Assembly (NCBI GenBank): GCA_029964075.1
Contig: CM057144.1
Location: 14,903,281 to 14,967,280 of the forward strand
Direction: 5' to 3'
DNA from: Patiria pectinifera
Taxonomy: Eukaryota; Echinodermata; Asteroidea; Valvatida; Asterinidae
DNA: 64,000 nt
The notes under the pieces were generated by a model. That model was not told where the DNA came from, did not search any database, and was given only the letters and a program-made list of their open reading frames with translations. This document shows, in pieces, positions 60,571 to 64,000 of this stretch. Numbering within the stretch: position 1 is the stretch's first letter; every line of letters begins with the position of its first letter. A program made the translations under genes and the position numbers.

Positions 60571-63500
60571 CTGTTAGCAAGGCCCGACGTTTTTCTCCAT
60601 CCTTGGTGACAGCGAAGAGCCGACCACAACGGCGGATCCTTCGGATGGGAGAAAACTCTTCATGGAGCTGTTAAAAACAAACACATGTACACTAAAACAA
60701 TGGCGGATCTGGGGAAGGGGTGGGTTGCAACCCCGTCCTCCCCCCAAAAAACCAGTGCCTTGAGGATGAATGGGTTGGATTTTGCTATATACACAAGTAA
60801 AGGATGCTGTTAGTCCTACTATATAAACCTCTATCATGCGGCCGTCATTTCGGTCATGTTCCCTGTATCCAGTAACAGTACTGAATGAAAATGTTTTTTT
60901 GTGTGTGCAAAAATGAACCAGACTATTGTTCCTTCCAGTCTCGCCTTGGTTATGTTAATTTGAATGGGAACAAAATCAAGACGGCCGCAACATAAAAATG
61001 GTCTTTAGGATGGCACTTAGTTTAGTGCTAAATTAACGGCGAAGAAGAGCAAACCCTGGTACATGGATTTGAAAATGGGGAAACGTACCTCATGGCACTC
61101 GCTAGTAGGTGCTGGGCTCTCTGCTTGCACGTCCTTCGGAAGACTAGGCGTGAATGGAGAGGCTGGACAGGGAACTTCTTCGTCGACATTCAAGTATCTT
61201 ACCGTCACGTAGGAGAGTCTCCGGGATGTAGACTGCTTGGTGGGGAGTGGTGGTGACGGGCTACAGGGCCGAGACCCTTCCTGGCAAGCCGGTGATGAGC
61301 CGGCCAAGGGTCCTGTAGGCGCCGGTGGGTGCTCCTCCATCTTTACCGGTGCCATGGGGAGATATTGGTTTCGTGCTTCATGGTTTGGTGTGCAGGTGTT
61401 GGGGCTGATAGGGAGTGTGAGACGCACATGGAAGCCGTCATCATAGCGCATGTAGTAGTCGACAAGGTGCTCGATGGTGTCGAAATATGGACCGTCGTCG
61501 ATGAAGAAGCCACCGTTCTATTTGGGTGATACAATTAGTTTTCTAAATCACATATACAGCACACCAGGATCGGCTGAAGAACTAAATGAAAGGTCAGACT
61601 GTATGTCACATTGTTGTGATGATCCGATGGACCGATCCAGTAAGCTCCGCCCAGTGCGCACGTGGGCAAATTAACACGTGTTCCTCTCCAATGCCACGCT
61701 GCATTTCCCTTCCGCGCGCATCATACGCGCGTACACGCATGTCGGACTTTAGTGCACGCACGTCGGACATAAATCACGGCTGTGATTGGTCAGAACACCA
61801 TGGGGCGGTGCTTACTGGATCGGTCCAATGGACCGATCCAGTAAGCATGGACCGATCCAGTAAGCACCGCCCCATGGTGTTCTGACCAATCACAGCCGTG
61901 ATTTATGTCCGACGTGCGTGCACTAAAGTCCGACATGCGTGTACGCGCATATGATGCGCGCGGGAGGAAAATGCAGCGTGGCATTGGAGAGGAACACGTG
62001 TTAATTTGCCCACGTGCGCACTGGCGGAGCTTAGGCATGATAGGTTGTATAAGCCTATACATAATTCGCTAATTATTTTAGCCATTCAGTAACAGCATAA
62101 TGTCGCTGCACTGACCGTTGGATCATTGAAAGTTTCACTAAAGTTGGTTATTTCCTCAAATTTATACAGCAGTACCCCTCATACGATTTCGGACCAGAAG
62201 TTGAAATTTAATAATTTCAAAGATATTTCCGGATAAAAATATGCATAACCTGTTCTCAGTTTGATCCGTACACGCCTACTTATAATAAGATAATTAAGAA
62301 AATACAGAAAATAATCAGATCACCGTTTAAAAAAAAAAATGAGCATACTTGACAATAAGCATTTTTGTGTTTCCTCTTACCCTTTGGTTGATGTCAAAGT
62401 TATAAATGTTGCCATTGGCTGCCATAGTCAGCGAGAAGAAGCTACGGACTAGAAACTGTCCGTCTTGAGCTCCTTGCCTATCAATGACGTCCATGGCCAT
62501 GCTATGGGATAGACTCCCGTGATCCCAGTAACTTCTGATGGTAGGTGGACAGGGAGGCCGGTAACTCTCTGTAAGGTGGTACCGGGATAGTACGATCAAG
62601 CAAGACAAATACAAAAAAAAGACTTTACCAATTTATTCCGTTAAAGGGATTATATGCCACGATCCTTTGATGGTTGTGCCTTTCCCCATTTAATTAACAA
62701 AATCATTTTTGGCTGGAGCACTCATTTGGTTTGAGTCCCAGGGTAGGTAATGGATGTAAGAAGTTCCTCTTGTTTTAACCACCCTGTATAGGGACCACAA
62801 CTCGGAGATACCCATAATTGGGTGAAATGGATGTTTTTCTGCCAGCACAACGTAACAGTAAACGTACAATAACTGCCAGTGATGGAAAATATTCAACAGA
62901 AAAGGACACCGTTCATGACATGTACGTGTTGTACCAATTTAGCCATTCTGATGAAGTATACGTTATATTCAAGTTATAATATTGACCTGAGTTTTTTTTT
63001 TTCCTTTCTCCATTTTGATGGACCCTCAGAGCCGACCTTCTGTCCTGGACAGACTGAGTTACTAGCTTACAGACTGACTGACTGATTCACAGAGTATCTA
63101 AGCATCTTAAGGTACGGCTACATGTTTCGGATCCACATCAGATCCATACCAGCAAGTCTCGTTCCCTGGCTTTCTTGGTTGTTGACTTGGTTTATGTTTA
63201 AACTTAAACATATTATTCGTCATCTCACCTAGAGCCTTGATAGTTTCCTGGCGATTGAATCGCCTGGCCAGATCAAGCGGCGTGTCATTGTCAAGACTCC
63301 GAGGGTAACAGGGCGCACCAGCCTTCAGTAACTCCTGCACGCACTCGGTGTGGCCGCTTTTGGCCGCCTCGTGGAGCGGTACGAATGCGGTAGTGGGCTG
63401 GCGGATGGTAGGGTCAGCACCTCGGTAAAGGAGTAGCTTACACACACGAGGTTGGTTATGGAGACATGCGGACTGTCAAGGAGTCGGAATGAAAGAGGAA

Positions 63501-64000
63501 TCAGTTTGTCCTTAGTGTGTTCTTACCAACGCACATGCGCAATAACACTCAGCTCCAACTTCGCTGTGGGGATGGGGGTGATGTGCACCACCACATGCCC
63601 TCTAGCGACGCCCATGAGTTCGACGCTGCCCCTACAGGCACATAGAATCATTTGCAAACACTCAAACAAGTAATGGCTCAACATATTATGAAAAAACACT
63701 AGGTTGTAAGAAAATAATAACATGGAACGTCCTTATAAATCGTTGAGCCTGTATGGTGTCATTCTCAAGAAAAGAGGATTTAGTATTATTAGTGTCATGT
63801 CTTCAGATTTACGGTGGACAGAGATAGACCTATTCTTTTGTTTTGTATTAACACTTACGTAGAGCGGCGTGACAGAGTCTCCATCTTTGCAATCCACACT
63901 GGCTCCAGCATCAATGAGCGCCTCGGCGATCTCGGCGAGTCCTTGCCAGGCGGCACAGTGGAGAGCCGTCCGCCCATCAGCGTCGCGAGCATCCAGCGGA
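60500..64000 (-). CDS. Ankyrin-SH2 protein (Shark/HTK16-like, no kinase), 5' end cut by window
   Basis: Exons (minus): 63859-64000 (partial), 63229-63472, 62381-62568, 61089-61517, 60500-60667. Phases join (0, 1, 0, 0). The first two give ankyrin repeats (DGRTALHCAAWQG, LYSACLHNQPRVCKLLLYRG, PLHEAAKSGHTECVQELLKAG, DNDTPLDLARRF). Next is an SH2 domain (WDHGSLS; DGQFLVR with the phosphotyrosine-binding Arg; NGGFFIDDGPYFDTIEHLVDYY). A Pro/Ser-rich linker follows, with PxxP runs, YLPM and YLNV. Invertebrate Shark-family kinases have SH2-ANK-SH2-kinase; here the reading frame ends after about 55 further residues. An N-terminal SH2 may lie beyond the window. The last exon is the weakest part; see the alternative at 60466-60570. 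Confidence 0.82.
61630..62033. mobile_element. 404 bp palindrome of two head-to-head MITE copies
   Basis: The arms (about 61630-61827 and 61833-62033) are inverse copies. Each runs from GACCGATCCAGTAAG next to the centre to a CTCCGCC / GGCGGAG end outside. Inner text includes CACGTGGGCAAATTAACACG and ATCACGGCTGTGATTGGTCA. An additional partial GACCGATCCAGTAAG sits at the centre. It is in an intron of the ankyrin-SH2 gene. Confidence 0.85.

Noticed and set aside
63523..63723. Minus-strand ORF with ARGHVVVHITPIP that could pass for an ankyrin repeat
   Set aside because: Its acceptor would be phase 2, while the flanking exons join perfectly in phase 0 without it, and it lacks ankyrin spacing.

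Overview
This is eukaryotic, animal nuclear DNA. The genes have many short exons with GT..AG introns, and most of the sequence is introns and repeats. I see no bacterial-style operons, rRNA genes or CRISPR arrays. The gene content (a PINCH/LIMS LIM-only adaptor, an adhesion GPCR with a contactin-associated-protein-like fibrinogen module, an ankyrin-SH2 protein of the type found in invertebrate Shark/HTK16 kinases) and the density of small DNA transposons and tRNA-derived SINEs suggest a marine invertebrate, perhaps an ambulacrarian or other non-vertebrate deuterostome. The species cannot be fixed from the sequence alone.

Layout. 0-3.1 kb: two possible minus-strand first exons of type II or signal-anchored membrane proteins, with repeats. 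6.5-14.1 kb (minus): a complete PINCH/LIMS gene, 12 coding exons, 330 aa, five LIM domains; every splice phase joins. 16.9-58.2 kb (plus): a large adhesion GPCR gene. Three separate signal-peptide first exons (16.9, 24.7 and 29.2 kb) all end in phase 1. They can all feed the same phase-1 acceptor at 41217, followed by 22 shared exons: fibrinogen-like module, two duplicated Thr/Ser-rich stalk exons, GAIN, GPS, seven transmembrane helices and a short tail. An intronless type II glycosyltransferase (38.0-39.2 kb, minus) is nested in its long 5' intron. 60.5-64.0 kb (minus, cut by the window end): an ankyrin-SH2-proline-rich protein that stops without a kinase domain in any model I can build. It is convergent with the GPCR.

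The rest is rich in mobile DNA: a 2.2 kb long-inverted-repeat transposon with a 5 bp target duplication and a small internal ORF; a 156 bp hairpin MITE with a 9 bp target duplication; several TTAA-flanked MITEs; a foldback element whose ends are arrays of a short phrase; tRNA-derived SINEs; and several families of short-phrase repeats. Two transposon copies lie just upstream of the second and third GPCR first exons.

Functionally, PINCH is a focal-adhesion scaffold (integrin-linked kinase partner), the adhesion GPCR is a cell-surface matrix or contact sensor, the glycosyltransferase would act in the secretory pathway, and the ankyrin-SH2 protein looks like a phosphotyrosine adaptor. Nothing in the sequence shows that they are co-regulated.
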